Part shown: one piece after another, positions 8,862 to 18,374 of the stretch | Layout: each line of letters opens with the position of its first letter | How positions within the stretch are numbered: the stretch's first letter is position 1 | Source of the DNA: Chitinophaga polysaccharea | GTDB taxonomy: Bacteria > Bacteroidota > Bacteroidia > Chitinophagales > Chitinophagaceae | Direction of reading: 5' to 3' | DNA: 64,000 nucleotides | Assembly (NCBI RefSeq): GCF_007829335.1 | Contig: NZ_VIWO01000001.1 | Location: forward strand, 1,736,001-1,800,000 | Position numbers and translations under genes: made by a program | Notes under the pieces: model-generated | Told to the model about the DNA's origin: nothing | The model's database searches: none | What the model saw: the letters and a program-made list of their open reading frames with translations, nothing else

Positions 8862-9617
8862 TTATTTTTTATCGATGTAGTAAGCGTTGGCTTGTTGTAA
8901 TGGTGTCACTACCAGGTCGTTAATACAAACATGCGGAGGAAGCGACGTGCAATAAAATACCACGTCTGCCACATCCTGGGCGCTAAGCGGAATAAATCCT
9001 TTGTATACATCTTTCGCCTTGTCTTCATCTCCCTTAAATCTTACAAGGGAAAACTCGGTTTCAGCCGCACCTGGATGAACAGCGGTTACCTTTATACGGT
9101 AGGGCAACAGGTCGATACGCATACCCTGGGAAATGGCATCTACCGCCGCTTTGGTGGCACAATACACATTACCCCTGGCATATACCAGCTTGGCCGCCGT
9201 AGAACCGATATTGATAATATGGCCGGTGGTACGGGCGCGCATCCAGGGAATTACCGCCTTGGATACATACAGCAATCCTTTTACGTTGGTATCTATCATG
9301 GCATCCCAGTCGGACGTACTGCCTTCGTCAATGGTATTTAAGCCCGCGGCGAGGCCCGCATTATTCACCAGGATATCTATCTTCCGCCATTCTTCCGGGA
9401 TATTTCCCAGCACGTCATTTACCTCCTGTTCAATCCTCACATCAAAATTCAGGGCCAGCACATTCACGCCAAATTCCTGTGTCAACTGTGTCTTAAATGC
9501 TTCCAGTCTTTCTTTACGGCGACCCGTGATAATTACATCATAACCCTTAGCGGCATACGTAGTAGCACATGCCTGGCCAAAACCGGCAGTGGCGCCGGTG
9601 ATAAGAACAATACCCAT
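8862..9617 (-). CDS. SDR family NAD(P)-dependent oxidoreductase (YdfG-like)
   Basis: A 251-residue classical short-chain dehydrogenase. It has the dinucleotide motif TGATAGFG (7-14), NNAG (85-88) and the catalytic Ser139, Tyr152 and Lys156 (YCATK). RR at 33-34 after the second strand favours NADP(H). Overall it resembles YdfG-type enzymes that oxidise 3-hydroxy acids such as serine or 3-hydroxypropionate; the substrate is not settled by sequence. It follows the T9SS cargo gene by 33 bp on the same strand and may be the last gene of that run. Confidence 0.9.
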   Translation of the reverse strand: MGIVLITGATAGFGQACATTYAAKGYDVIITGRRKERLEAFKTQLTQEFGVNVLALNFDVRIEQEVNDVLGNIPEEWRKIDILVNNAGLAAGLNTIDEGSTSDWDAMIDTNVKGLLYVSKAVIPWMRARTTGHIINIGSTAAKLVYARGNVYCATKAAVDAISQGMRIDLLPYRIKVTAVHPGAAETEFSLVRFKGDEDKAKDVYKGFIPLSAQDVADVVFYCTSLPPHVCINDLVVTPLQQANAYYIDKK

Positions 9618-9650
9618 GAGACGTCAGTTTTTTGTGCAATTTACTAAGGA

Positions 9651-11579
9651 TCAGCGGATCAGCGTCACCGTTCCTTTTTTCTGTATCACTTTGCCGGTGT
9701 AGTCGGTGCCCTGTAATATCCAGATATAGGTGTCTACGGGCGCTGGCATGCCCTTGTAGGTGCCGTCCCACCCGGCGCGGAAATCAGTGGAGGAATAGAT
9801 TTCTACGCCCCAGCGGTTGTAAATCCGGAAGAATTTATATTCGGTGATCCCCACCGGGATAAAACGAAAACGGTCGTTCTGCCCATCTCCATTGGGCGTA
9901 AAGGCATTGGGAATATATATTTCAGGACCGGTATAATATTTTACACTCACGGTGGCGTAACCGAAACATCCCTGTTCATTGGAAACACGCAGCTTAAACA
10001 CGATGTCGCGGTTATAGTTGAGTACCGGCCGGGCAATGAGTGGATCACTTAAGCCATCGGATGGGCTCCAGGAATAGAAATCGCCCCCACTGCCCTGCAT
10101 TACCAAAGGTTGCCCCCTGGCCAGTATGGTGTCATTTCCCGCAAAGGGATTTACTTCGTATATACGTAAGTTTTTGGTCACCGTTTTCTGGCAATTTTTA
10201 TCTGTCAGCAACGTCAACGAAATCGTATATACGTCACCTTTAGTAAAGGTATGCGTGAGGGATTGCTGGCTGCCAGGAGTAACAGTGCTGTCCGACACGC
10301 CGAAATCCCAGATATGGCTGATAATATGGCCATAGCGGTAAGAAGAAGTATCATTAAACGCAATAGGATCGCCCCGGCATAAACCGGTACTCGTGAATCC
10401 CGCCACCAGGCCGGGATAATTGTTTACTTCGCCCTGCATGCTATCGGTGCATGCCAACCCCGGGTTCACCACCAGCTTCACCCTGTATACGCCTGTATCA
10501 GGGTATTGATGATAGAACATGGTTTTGCTGTCGGTGAGGGTATCTGTTCCATCCCCAAAAGTCCAGTAATAGGTGGAGGTAAAACCGGCATTACTGGAAT
10601 TGCTGATAGGTACGTGTAACGCAGGATCTTCTGTACAGTTATTTAACACCGGTGGAAAGCTGGCAATAATTTTTGTCTGACAGTCAAACACCGTTAATAG
10701 TATATCCTTACTATGCGTGCCCAGGAATTGTTTGGTGACCCGGTCGTATTCATTCACGCATACCGTCACTACATATTTTCCCGGCATATTGGGCGTACAG
10801 GTAATTAATCCACCGGAAGATATGGAGATACCTGGGCGCCCTCCCATCGGATTACTACCCGAATAAGGAGGTATATAACGAACGGTGGTATTGTAAGGAG
10901 GTGGGGTGGTAGAATTACTTTCGTTGGTACTGGAACCATCTGTTAGTGCGTTGCAAAGATTATAGGTAAGGCTGTCGCCGTCTTCATCATAAGCCGCATA
11001 ATCCAACGAAAAGGGGAGCGCGTTACAGATAACGATGGAGGTATCTTTATTGAAATAGGCGCTGTTGTTATTAGGCCTGGATTCTGTACCGGGAATAGTG
11101 GTATAATAAGTGGAACCTTCATGTTCTGAATCATAGATGTTGTTGAGTTTTTCACCGCGGCAGCAACGCTGGGAAGCTACGTAATAGCCACCGGCAACAG
11201 GCGCCAGTTCAATTTCCGCCGTATAAAAAGCTACTTCCAGGTGTTGGGCCTGTGGCGCCAGGCAGGGATTTTTCAGCGTATCTATCAGTGGGCGTGTATG
11301 TTCAATGTAGAGATATACGGAAGATAAAACTTTGGAACCGTTGTAAGTAAATACGTTAGCAGTGACGGGGTTCTCAAATCTGTCGATACAACCTTGTCGG
11401 TCGCCGCAGGTAAAATCTGCGTCGCGATACAACTTGAGGGTGATGAGATAACGGTAGCGCGTTTTATCTCCGTTCAGTCCTAATGTTTTATAATAAATTT
11501 CGCCACCGATGATATGATATCCAGCTGCGAGTATGGGGAACAAACAGCAGCTCAATACCAGGAAAACTGCTCTCTTCAT
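9651..11579 (-). CDS. T9SS type B cargo protein with PKD domains
   Basis: This 642-residue secreted protein starts with a signal peptide and an N-terminal domain opening with HIIGGEIYY. Two PKD-like beta-sandwiches follow (WTFGDGTDT... and WDFGVSD...). The last 90 residues are a gliding motility-associated C-terminal domain (IPNAFTPNGDGQNDRF, RIYNRWG, GWDGTYKG, KGTVTLIR), the signal that sends cargo through the type IX system and onto the cell surface. It is a paralogue of the next gene upstream, 64 bp away, sharing both ends. Its function is probably adhesive or structural; no catalytic motif is seen. Confidence 0.9.
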   Translation of the reverse strand: MKRAVFLVLSCCLFPILAAGYHIIGGEIYYKTLGLNGDKTRYRYLITLKLYRDADFTCGDRQGCIDRFENPVTANVFTYNGSKVLSSVYLYIEHTRPLIDTLKNPCLAPQAQHLEVAFYTAEIELAPVAGGYYVASQRCCRGEKLNNIYDSEHEGSTYYTTIPGTESRPNNNSAYFNKDTSIVICNALPFSLDYAAYDEDGDSLTYNLCNALTDGSSTNESNSTTPPPYNTTVRYIPPYSGSNPMGGRPGISISSGGLITCTPNMPGKYVVTVCVNEYDRVTKQFLGTHSKDILLTVFDCQTKIIASFPPVLNNCTEDPALHVPISNSSNAGFTSTYYWTFGDGTDTLTDSKTMFYHQYPDTGVYRVKLVVNPGLACTDSMQGEVNNYPGLVAGFTSTGLCRGDPIAFNDTSSYRYGHIISHIWDFGVSDSTVTPGSQQSLTHTFTKGDVYTISLTLLTDKNCQKTVTKNLRIYEVNPFAGNDTILARGQPLVMQGSGGDFYSWSPSDGLSDPLIARPVLNYNRDIVFKLRVSNEQGCFGYATVSVKYYTGPEIYIPNAFTPNGDGQNDRFRFIPVGITEYKFFRIYNRWGVEIYSSTDFRAGWDGTYKGMPAPVDTYIWILQGTDYTGKVIQKKGTVTLIR

Positions 11580-11643
11580 GATGGTGGATACTGCTCTCTG
11601 AATTTAACAAAAAAAGAGCGGATCCGGTTCAATCCGGGCAACT

Positions 11644-14259
11644 TTATCTTACCAGTGTAACGGTGCCTTTACGCTGTACGGTGTTGTTGTTAACGTCCTT
11701 CCCTTGTATCACCCACACATAGGTGCCTACACCGGCTTTCTGGCCATTTACCGTGCCATCCCAACCTTTCATGTAGGTGGTAGTGGAGTACATTAGTTTA
11801 CCCCATCGGTCAAATACCCGGAAGAATTCTATTTCTACAATGCCCACTGGTAAAGGGCGAAAGATGTCGTTTAAACCATCCCCATTGGGAGAGAACGCAT
11901 TAGGTATATAAATATCCGGCCCTTTGATAAATCGCACGAAGATATTGTCGGTGCCTGAGCAACCTTCCTGCGTATAGGCGGTAACGGTATAGGTGATATC
12001 GTGGTTATAGGTAGTTACCGGGTTATAAACATAGGGATTGTTGAGTCCATCCGGAGGCGTCCAGGCATAACGTATACCACCACTGGCGTTGAGCTGGAAA
12101 GGGGTATTCAGCATGATAATGGTATCATTTCCGGCAAAGGCCTGTACTTTGGGTACGACGTTTACCTGCACGGCGGCTGTTACCTCTTTCGGGCATCCCA
12201 GTGTGTCTGTTACCGTTACTGTAAACCATGTAGTATCAACGGGATGTGCCAATGTAACCTGGGAGCTGGGCTTATCCACATAGTAAGCTGGCGCCCACCT
12301 GTAATAGGCGCCGCCGCCAGCCCGCAGTGTCAGCGGGATACCAAAACAAACGGTGGTGTCGGGAGCGGCTGTAGCCTGCGGTGGATCTACTACTTTCAGA
12401 CTCACGGTATCGGCAGTATGACATTTACCCAGCGATACCATTACCTCGTATTTGTGCCGCGGAGGTGTAGGGGTAACCAGGGCATCGGAGTTGGTAGACA
12501 CTACCTGCCGGGTGGCCAGGTCGGTCCAGCGGAAAGCATAAGGGCCATCTGCCACTGCCGTCAAATGTACTTCATCGTTGGTACACACGGTGCTATCGGT
12601 GGTGGTTTGCAACCGCAGGGTATCTTTCACCCCTACCAGTATATCTTTGTCATTTACGCATCCTTGTGTATCCGTAAAAGTAACCTTATAAGTGTAGGTG
12701 CGCGGCGGAAATACAATGGGATCGGGCGTATTGGGCCGGAGAATAAAGTAGTTGTCCGGCGTCCAGGCAAACCGGCCTGCCACACTGCTGGTAGCCCACA
12801 TATGCAGGCTGTCTTTTACACAGAGCAGGGTATCGGCAGTGGCGTTGAATGGCGGTTTATCGTATATCGTAATAGTATCTTTAATAGTTTGTTCACATCC
12901 CTTTTCGTTACGTGCATATAGTTTAATCTCGTAGTCGCCCGGAGTTTTATAGAGATAGGAAGGATTGGGTAGATTCGAGGTATCCCCATTGCCAAACTCC
13001 CACTTATAATAACTGATCTTTCCTGCATCGGACCGCGTGGCGCTGGAATTGAACTTCGTTTCTTTATTGGTACAAAGACCGGCAACGGAAAACTGCGGCT
13101 TAAATACCGGGTAGGCATATACAATAGCAGCGGCACTATCTCCGCAGTTACTGGTTTTATCCACATACAGCTTTACGGTATACACACCTTCTTTGGCGTA
13201 GGTATGTGTAAAAGGATCGGCGCTATTGGTATTCAGCGTGGTACCATCTCCAAAATCCCAGAAATAGGGCTTCCCCAGGGTACTGTTGTTGAGGAAGGTA
13301 ACGGTGAGGCTGGAGCAATCAGTATATTTTTCCGGCATAGCCGCCGTTACCTGCTTCACACAAGTGGTAACGTTGATATGAAAGTCTTTGCGGAGGGTTC
13401 CGATTTTAACGCCGTTACGGTATTCGTGTACGCATACGGTTACAACATATTTTCCGGCGGCAGGAGCAATGCCCGAAATGATACCGGTTTTGGGATTGAT
13501 AGTTACATTAGGTCCCAGTGGGCTACTGCCGCTATAGGGGGATACGTAGGATACAAAGGAATAGGGAGGTGCCGCGGCTGCAGGAGGAATATTATCTTCA
13601 CCGGTTAGTTTACCCCCTTTATAAGCATCACAAAACTCGTATACAAGGGAATCTTTGTCTACGTCAGACGCGGAAAAATCATACGTGAATTTTTTCTCGG
13701 AGCATACCAGCGTAGCTTCTTCTTTATTGAAAGTGGGGCTGGAATTATTGATGGCGCCTGTGATGCTGCCAGGAATTTCTGTATAGTAAGTAGCGCCGGT
13801 ACCTACGTCCGGGCTGTTGGGAATAGGTTCTGCCACAATATTCTGCATAAACGGATCACGGCAACAGCTTTGGAATGATACAATATATCCCTGCGTATTT
13901 ACCGGTACAGTGATGGAGGTAGTATAGGTACCTATCTGGTAACAAATGACGGGAGGGTTTACAATACAGGGATCCACCTGGCCCAGTGTTTTTTCTTCAA
14001 AGGCAGTTCGTTTGATCAGGTTGTCTGATACCCAGCCATTGTTGCCTTTGTCGAAGACGCTGAGGTATACGGCATCGGGCATTTTGGCGATCCGTGGCCC
14101 CGTGGTACATACCCGGTATAACTTTAGCGTAACGGAGTAAGTAACCTGGTTACCATTTTGCGATACAAATTTATAGTATACCTGTCCCCCTATAATATGG
14201 CTGGCTTGCGCCATCAGGGCGCCCGCCATGCATAGCAGGAAGACAAATAGCTTTTTCAC
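11644..14259 (-). CDS. T9SS type B cargo protein, larger paralogue
   Basis: An 871-residue surface protein starting with GTG and a signal peptide (ends near MAQA). The mature N-terminus SHIIGGQVYYKF matches its neighbour. It has at least two PKD domains (WDFGDGTTLN, WEFGNGDTS), further Ig-like modules with repeated Cys-containing strands (TTDSTVC, PDTTVC), and a gliding motility-associated C-terminal domain (IPNAFSPNGDGLND, RVFDRWGK, KGTVTLVR). It begins 18 bp after the alpha/beta hydrolase, so it is likely co-transcribed with it. The gene pair probably arose by tandem duplication followed by gain or loss of middle modules. Confidence 0.9.
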   Translation of the reverse strand: MKKLFVFLLCMAGALMAQASHIIGGQVYYKFVSQNGNQVTYSVTLKLYRVCTTGPRIAKMPDAVYLSVFDKGNNGWVSDNLIKRTAFEEKTLGQVDPCIVNPPVICYQIGTYTTSITVPVNTQGYIVSFQSCCRDPFMQNIVAEPIPNSPDVGTGATYYTEIPGSITGAINNSSPTFNKEEATLVCSEKKFTYDFSASDVDKDSLVYEFCDAYKGGKLTGEDNIPPAAAAPPYSFVSYVSPYSGSSPLGPNVTINPKTGIISGIAPAAGKYVVTVCVHEYRNGVKIGTLRKDFHINVTTCVKQVTAAMPEKYTDCSSLTVTFLNNSTLGKPYFWDFGDGTTLNTNSADPFTHTYAKEGVYTVKLYVDKTSNCGDSAAAIVYAYPVFKPQFSVAGLCTNKETKFNSSATRSDAGKISYYKWEFGNGDTSNLPNPSYLYKTPGDYEIKLYARNEKGCEQTIKDTITIYDKPPFNATADTLLCVKDSLHMWATSSVAGRFAWTPDNYFILRPNTPDPIVFPPRTYTYKVTFTDTQGCVNDKDILVGVKDTLRLQTTTDSTVCTNDEVHLTAVADGPYAFRWTDLATRQVVSTNSDALVTPTPPRHKYEVMVSLGKCHTADTVSLKVVDPPQATAAPDTTVCFGIPLTLRAGGGAYYRWAPAYYVDKPSSQVTLAHPVDTTWFTVTVTDTLGCPKEVTAAVQVNVVPKVQAFAGNDTIIMLNTPFQLNASGGIRYAWTPPDGLNNPYVYNPVTTYNHDITYTVTAYTQEGCSGTDNIFVRFIKGPDIYIPNAFSPNGDGLNDIFRPLPVGIVEIEFFRVFDRWGKLMYSTTTYMKGWDGTVNGQKAGVGTYVWVIQGKDVNNNTVQRKGTVTLVR

Positions 14260-14277
14260 AACCAGCGATTTATATGA

Positions 14278-15069
14278 TTATAGTTGACAAAAGGCAATAA
14301 ATTGTTCCAATATCACATTGCTTTCGGCGGCCACTTCCCACATACCCATATGGCCTACGTGTTCAAAAATATGTATGCTGCTGAGATGAGGTAAAATAAT
14401 CTGCGGCAGCACGTTCTCTAATGGCACTGCGTTATCATCTTTACCGATGATGAACAGCACCGGTGCGGTTGTTTGCTGTAATACCGCAGTTCTGTCGGGC
14501 CGTTGCGCCATTGCTTCATAATAAGCTACTAATGCCGGCAGTTCACAGCCCATTCCCATTTTAACATAGGCGTCTACCCATTCAGGATGTGCGCTTTTTG
14601 TAGCGGGACTGAACATATTCGGGAGGGTTTGTCGTATAAAGGTTTCAGCGCCATACTGTTCCATCAGTTTAATGGATTTACGCCGGCCTTCTTTTTTCTC
14701 TTCGCTATCCGCCTTGGCAGTGGAGTGAAAGAGTCCCAGTCCCTTCAGTATCCGGGGATATTTCTCTGCCAGTGCCAATGCTACGTAGCCTCCCATAGAG
14801 TGGCCAATGACCACCGCTTCGCGGATATTTTCGGCTAACAGGATGGCATACACGTAATCAGCCATCGATTCCATGGTCAGTGGTGTAGTAACAGGTGACG
14901 CTGCTGTTCCCGGTAAGTCGGGAATAATAACCCGGTATTTATTTTTGAGCTGCGCAGTTTGAGCAGACCAAAGCTCCGCATTTTCTGAAAATCCGTGTAA
15001 AAGTACTACCGTTGCACCTTCGCCTTCATCAAGCCAGGTGATGTTTCCGTTATTGATTGACTTCCGCAT
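14278..15069 (-). CDS. Alpha/beta hydrolase
   Basis: A 263-residue alpha/beta hydrolase with the oxyanion HGFSEN loop (25-30), nucleophile Ser91 in GHSMGG, an acidic residue in GKDDNAVP and catalytic His240 (HVGHMGMWE). These fit the esterase, lipase or C-C hydrolase branch. No signal peptide is present, so it is cytoplasmic. Its start lies inside the end of lnt (20-bp overlap), which suggests translational coupling. The substrate cannot be told from sequence. Confidence 0.88.
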   Translation of the reverse strand: MRKSINNGNITWLDEGEGATVVLLHGFSENAELWSAQTAQLKNKYRVIIPDLPGTAASPVTTPLTMESMADYVYAILLAENIREAVVIGHSMGGYVALALAEKYPRILKGLGLFHSTAKADSEEKKEGRRKSIKLMEQYGAETFIRQTLPNMFSPATKSAHPEWVDAYVKMGMGCELPALVAYYEAMAQRPDRTAVLQQTTAPVLFIIGKDDNAVPLENVLPQIILPHLSSIHIFEHVGHMGMWEVAAESNVILEQFIAFCQL

Positions 15070-16663
15070 GTCTTAAACCGGGAATAAATCGTGAAATAAA
15101 AGCATGTACAAGTAACAAGATACAAAATATTAATGCGGCTTTCGACACCAGGTCTCCATTTTTTACATAGAACGTAGTTACCGTCTCTGGTGTTACAGTG
15201 GCCTTAAAAACACTTTCCTGCCAGTAGGGCTGTGGCTGATGAATATTACCCGCCGGATCTATTACGGCTGAGATACCAGTGTTGGCGCAGCGTGCAATCC
15301 AGCGCCGGGTTTCGATAGCCCGGAGCCTCGCATATTGCAGGTGCTGGCGATGCCCCTCTGTATTACCCCACCATCCGTCATTGGTGATAATGACTAACAG
15401 ATTAGCACCGGGTTTAATATGGGTAGCCATATAATTGCTGAATACGGACTCATAACAGATCACCGGGAAAACATTAATACTGTCTGCTGGGTTGGTAAAC
15501 ATTTCCACGCCGGGCATGCGGCCATAACTACCGGTAATACCGCCAAAATCGAGCGCCACACTTTGCATAAATGACAGGTAGCCTACGTAAGGCACCAGTT
15601 CAGCCCCAGGCACCAGTTCATATTTGTGATAAATCTGTACAGACCTGGAGGTATCTACCTGTAATGCACTATTATAGGCATCCCAGCGGCTCCCATCATT
15701 TAATGTTCTGGCAGTGGAAGGTATTTCCTCTGTACTGTTATAACGTTTCAGTGTAGCGGCACCACTGATCAGCTTCGCCCTGGGGTATTGATGCAGCATT
15801 TCCCGGATAGCCTGTATCTCCGGCTGGTAGTTCAGGTCATGCTCCCAGGCTCCCTGTGGAAATAAGGCTGTTTCCGGCCAGATGATATAACGGGTGTTGC
15901 TATCCGCTTTTTCTTTACTGAGCCGGATCAATTTTGCCAGTTGCTCCATCGCAGATCCGGAACTGAATTTTTCATCATAGGGGTCTATATTGGGCTGTAC
16001 TACCACCACATCAGTTTTCCGGGCAGGATTATCTGCCGGAGGCTGTATAAAAGCCGACAGCAACAACGGAATACCAATGATTAACGCCGGCTTCCAGCTT
16101 TCATTGCGCAATACCTGTTTCCAGGAAAAGTCGTATAGCCGCGTACGTTTCCATACATTGTAAATCACGATGTTAGCCAGCAATACCCATAAAGTACCGC
16201 CACTGGTACCGGTATATTCATACCATTGAATCCATCCCGGGCGTAGTGCAAAGGCATGACCTAATACCAGCCAGGGCCAGCTGAATTCCCAGGTTTGATG
16301 GATATATTCGAAGGTCAACCAAAAGATAATCAGGGCGAAGTAAGCCACCCGTTCGGGCAATTTCTTCCGGGAATTTTTAAAAGCCAGCCAGGGTATACTC
16401 ATCAATAAGGCATTGAAACAGTTGGCAAACACGCCACTCATGGGCAGCGTAGTATTGCCTACCCACCAAGTAGCAGCTACATTCCACACCAGGAAAGCCA
16501 GGTAAACCAGGCCGAAATATTTCCAGCGGTGCTGCACCTTTTCACTGATATATAACAAAGGAGTAAATGCAATGAAAATAAGTGGTGTAAGCGGCATGGT
16601 TGGCCAGGATAGCCATAATACGATACCACTTAAAATACTTAACAGCAGGAAAGGCTTCTTCAT
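15050..16663 (-). CDS. lnt: Apolipoprotein N-acyltransferase
   Basis: This 537-residue protein adds the third acyl chain to the N-terminal Cys of lipoproteins in the inner membrane. The first 205 residues hold about six membrane segments. The periplasmic nitrilase-type domain starts near VVVVQPNIDPYDEKF and carries the catalytic triad Glu264 (WPETALFP), Lys347 (YHKYELVPG) and Cys403 (VICYES). A final membrane helix closes the protein. It is first in a run with the hydrolase and cargo genes. Confidence 0.95.
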   Translation of the reverse strand: MKKPFLLLSILSGIVLWLSWPTMPLTPLIFIAFTPLLYISEKVQHRWKYFGLVYLAFLVWNVAATWWVGNTTLPMSGVFANCFNALLMSIPWLAFKNSRKKLPERVAYFALIIFWLTFEYIHQTWEFSWPWLVLGHAFALRPGWIQWYEYTGTSGGTLWVLLANIVIYNVWKRTRLYDFSWKQVLRNESWKPALIIGIPLLLSAFIQPPADNPARKTDVVVVQPNIDPYDEKFSSGSAMEQLAKLIRLSKEKADSNTRYIIWPETALFPQGAWEHDLNYQPEIQAIREMLHQYPRAKLISGAATLKRYNSTEEIPSTARTLNDGSRWDAYNSALQVDTSRSVQIYHKYELVPGAELVPYVGYLSFMQSVALDFGGITGSYGRMPGVEMFTNPADSINVFPVICYESVFSNYMATHIKPGANLLVIITNDGWWGNTEGHRQHLQYARLRAIETRRWIARCANTGISAVIDPAGNIHQPQPYWQESVFKATVTPETVTTFYVKNGDLVSKAALIFCILLLVHAFISRFIPGLRHAEVNQ

Positions 16664-16724
16664 TTATAGGAATTGTGAATGTCGATTGAGAACGAAGATA
16701 AGCGGGGAATTACGGAAAACAAAA

Positions 16725-16750
16725 ACGCCCCGCATGAAAGTGCGGGGCGT
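16725..16750 (-). terminator. Intrinsic terminator of guaB
   Basis: GC-rich 10-bp perfect stem (acgccccgca / tgcggggcgt) with a 6-nt loop, followed on the minus strand by TTTTTGTTTT. It sits 19 bp after the guaB stop and before lnt. Confidence 0.88.
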
Positions 16751-16768
16751 ATATCTCTGTTATTGATA

Positions 16769-18241
16769 TTATCTGCTGTAGTTCGGCGCTTCCTTGGTAA
16801 TCACCACATCGTGCGGGTGGTTTTCCTTAACGGTAGCAGCAGTGATTTTTACAAACTGTGCTCCCTGCAGGGCTTTGATGTCTTTGGAACCGGTAAGACC
16901 CATACCTGCGCGTAACCCACCTACAAACTGCTGTACTATTTCAGACAACATGCCTTTGTACGGAACGCGGCCCACAATACCTTCTGGTACCAGTTTCTTG
17001 ATATCATCTTCATCCTGGAAGTAACGGTCTTTACTACCTTCCTGCATCGCCTCAATGGAACCCATACCACGATAGGATTTGAACTTACGTCCTTCGTAGA
17101 TGATGGTTTCTCCGGGGCTTTCTTCCACACCAGCGAAGATAGATCCTGCCATGATAGTGGAGGCGCCTGCTGCCAGGGCTTTTACCATATCACCGGTATA
17201 ACGGATACCACCGTCTGCAATCACCGGGATACCCAGTTTTTTCAGCGCGTCGGCAGCTTCCATTACGGCCGATAATTGTGGGAAACCTGCACCGGTTACG
17301 ATACGGGTAGTACAGATAGATCCGGGTCCTACACCTACTTTCACGGCGTCGGCGCCTGCCTGTGCCAGTGCCAGCGCACCTTCTGCGGTAGCTACGTTAC
17401 CAGCAATTACCTGCAGCTTAGGGAACGCTTTCTTTAATTTCTTCAGGTTGTTTAATACGGCAATAGAGTGACCATGTGAACTATCCAGGCAAACTACATC
17501 CACACCTACATTAATCAGTGCCTGTGCACGATCCAGCAGGTCGGCGGTAATACCCAGTGCGGCTCCTACCAGCAACCGGCCAAACTCGTCTTTTACGGCG
17601 TTAGGATAGCTGGTCAACTGTAAGATATCGCGGTAAGTGATCAGTCCTGCCAGTTTGCCCTGCTTGTTAACAACCGGTAATTTTTCAATTTTATATTGCT
17701 GGAGAATTTTTTCTGCCTTCTTCAGGTCAGTGCCTTCCGGAGCAGTGATCAGGTTTTCACTGGTCATCACATCCTTTACCAGGCGCTTTTTATTTTTTTC
17801 GAAACGTAAGTCCCTGTTAGTAAGGATACCTACCAGTTTATTATGGTCGTCTACAATGGGAATACCACCGATGCCGTTTTCCTTCATGAGCCGTAATGCT
17901 TCACCAATGGTAGCATCGCCTTTGAGTGTAACGGGATCCATGATCATACCGCTTTCACTGCGTTTAACGCGTCTAACCATTTCAGCCTGGCGTTCAATGC
18001 TCATATTTTTGTGGAGAATACCTATTCCACCTTCTCTCGCCAACGCAATAGCCAGTGTAGCTTCAGTAACAGTATCCATCGCTGCAGATACCATAGGTAT
18101 ATTCAGGCGTATGTTTTTTGTTAGTTGCGTAGAGAGATTTACTTCTTTAGGCAGAACTTCAGAGTAGGCCGGGACCAGGAGCACATCATCAAATGTAAGT
18201 CCGTCAGCCACAAATTTGGGTTTAGATTTTCCCGCAGGCAT
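16769..18241 (-). CDS. guaB: Inosine-5'-monophosphate dehydrogenase
   Basis: A 490-residue IMPDH of full length, oxidising IMP to XMP with NAD+ as the first committed step to GMP. It has the TIM barrel split by two CBS domains (about 97-155 and 160-215), the catalytic Cys310 in [11 protein letters not shown], the DGGIRYTGD loop and the flap region [10 protein letters not shown] terminator follows it, and a TACATTTG box lies 36 nt before its ATG, so it is probably transcribed alone. Confidence 0.97.
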   Translation of the reverse strand: MPAGKSKPKFVADGLTFDDVLLVPAYSEVLPKEVNLSTQLTKNIRLNIPMVSAAMDTVTEATLAIALAREGGIGILHKNMSIERQAEMVRRVKRSESGMIMDPVTLKGDATIGEALRLMKENGIGGIPIVDDHNKLVGILTNRDLRFEKNKKRLVKDVMTSENLITAPEGTDLKKAEKILQQYKIEKLPVVNKQGKLAGLITYRDILQLTSYPNAVKDEFGRLLVGAALGITADLLDRAQALINVGVDVVCLDSSHGHSIAVLNNLKKLKKAFPKLQVIAGNVATAEGALALAQAGADAVKVGVGPGSICTTRIVTGAGFPQLSAVMEAADALKKLGIPVIADGGIRYTGDMVKALAAGASTIMAGSIFAGVEESPGETIIYEGRKFKSYRGMGSIEAMQEGSKDRYFQDEDDIKKLVPEGIVGRVPYKGMLSEIVQQFVGGLRAGMGLTGSKDIKALQGAQFVKITAATVKENHPHDVVITKEAPNYSR

Positions 18242-18277
18242 GATGCAACTATTAATCAGTTAAAAAATAATTGCACG

Positions 18278-18285
18278 CAAATGTA
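18278..18285 (-). promoter_or_regulatory. guaB: -7 box TACATTTG of guaB
   Basis: Exact TAnnTTTG on the minus strand with a 36-nt leader to the guaB ATG. No convincing -33 box. Confidence 0.5.
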
Positions 18286-18374
18286 CACCTTATTACGCAA
18301 TAAATAAAATAATCGCATTGCCAACCAGGCCCGGGGTTGTTAATAAATCATTAACAAACGGACGAAATCTCCTG

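Noticed and set aside
12001..12921. 306-codon plus-strand frame inside the larger cargo gene
   Set aside because: Gly/Arg-rich translation without domains, opposite a well-supported PKD protein.
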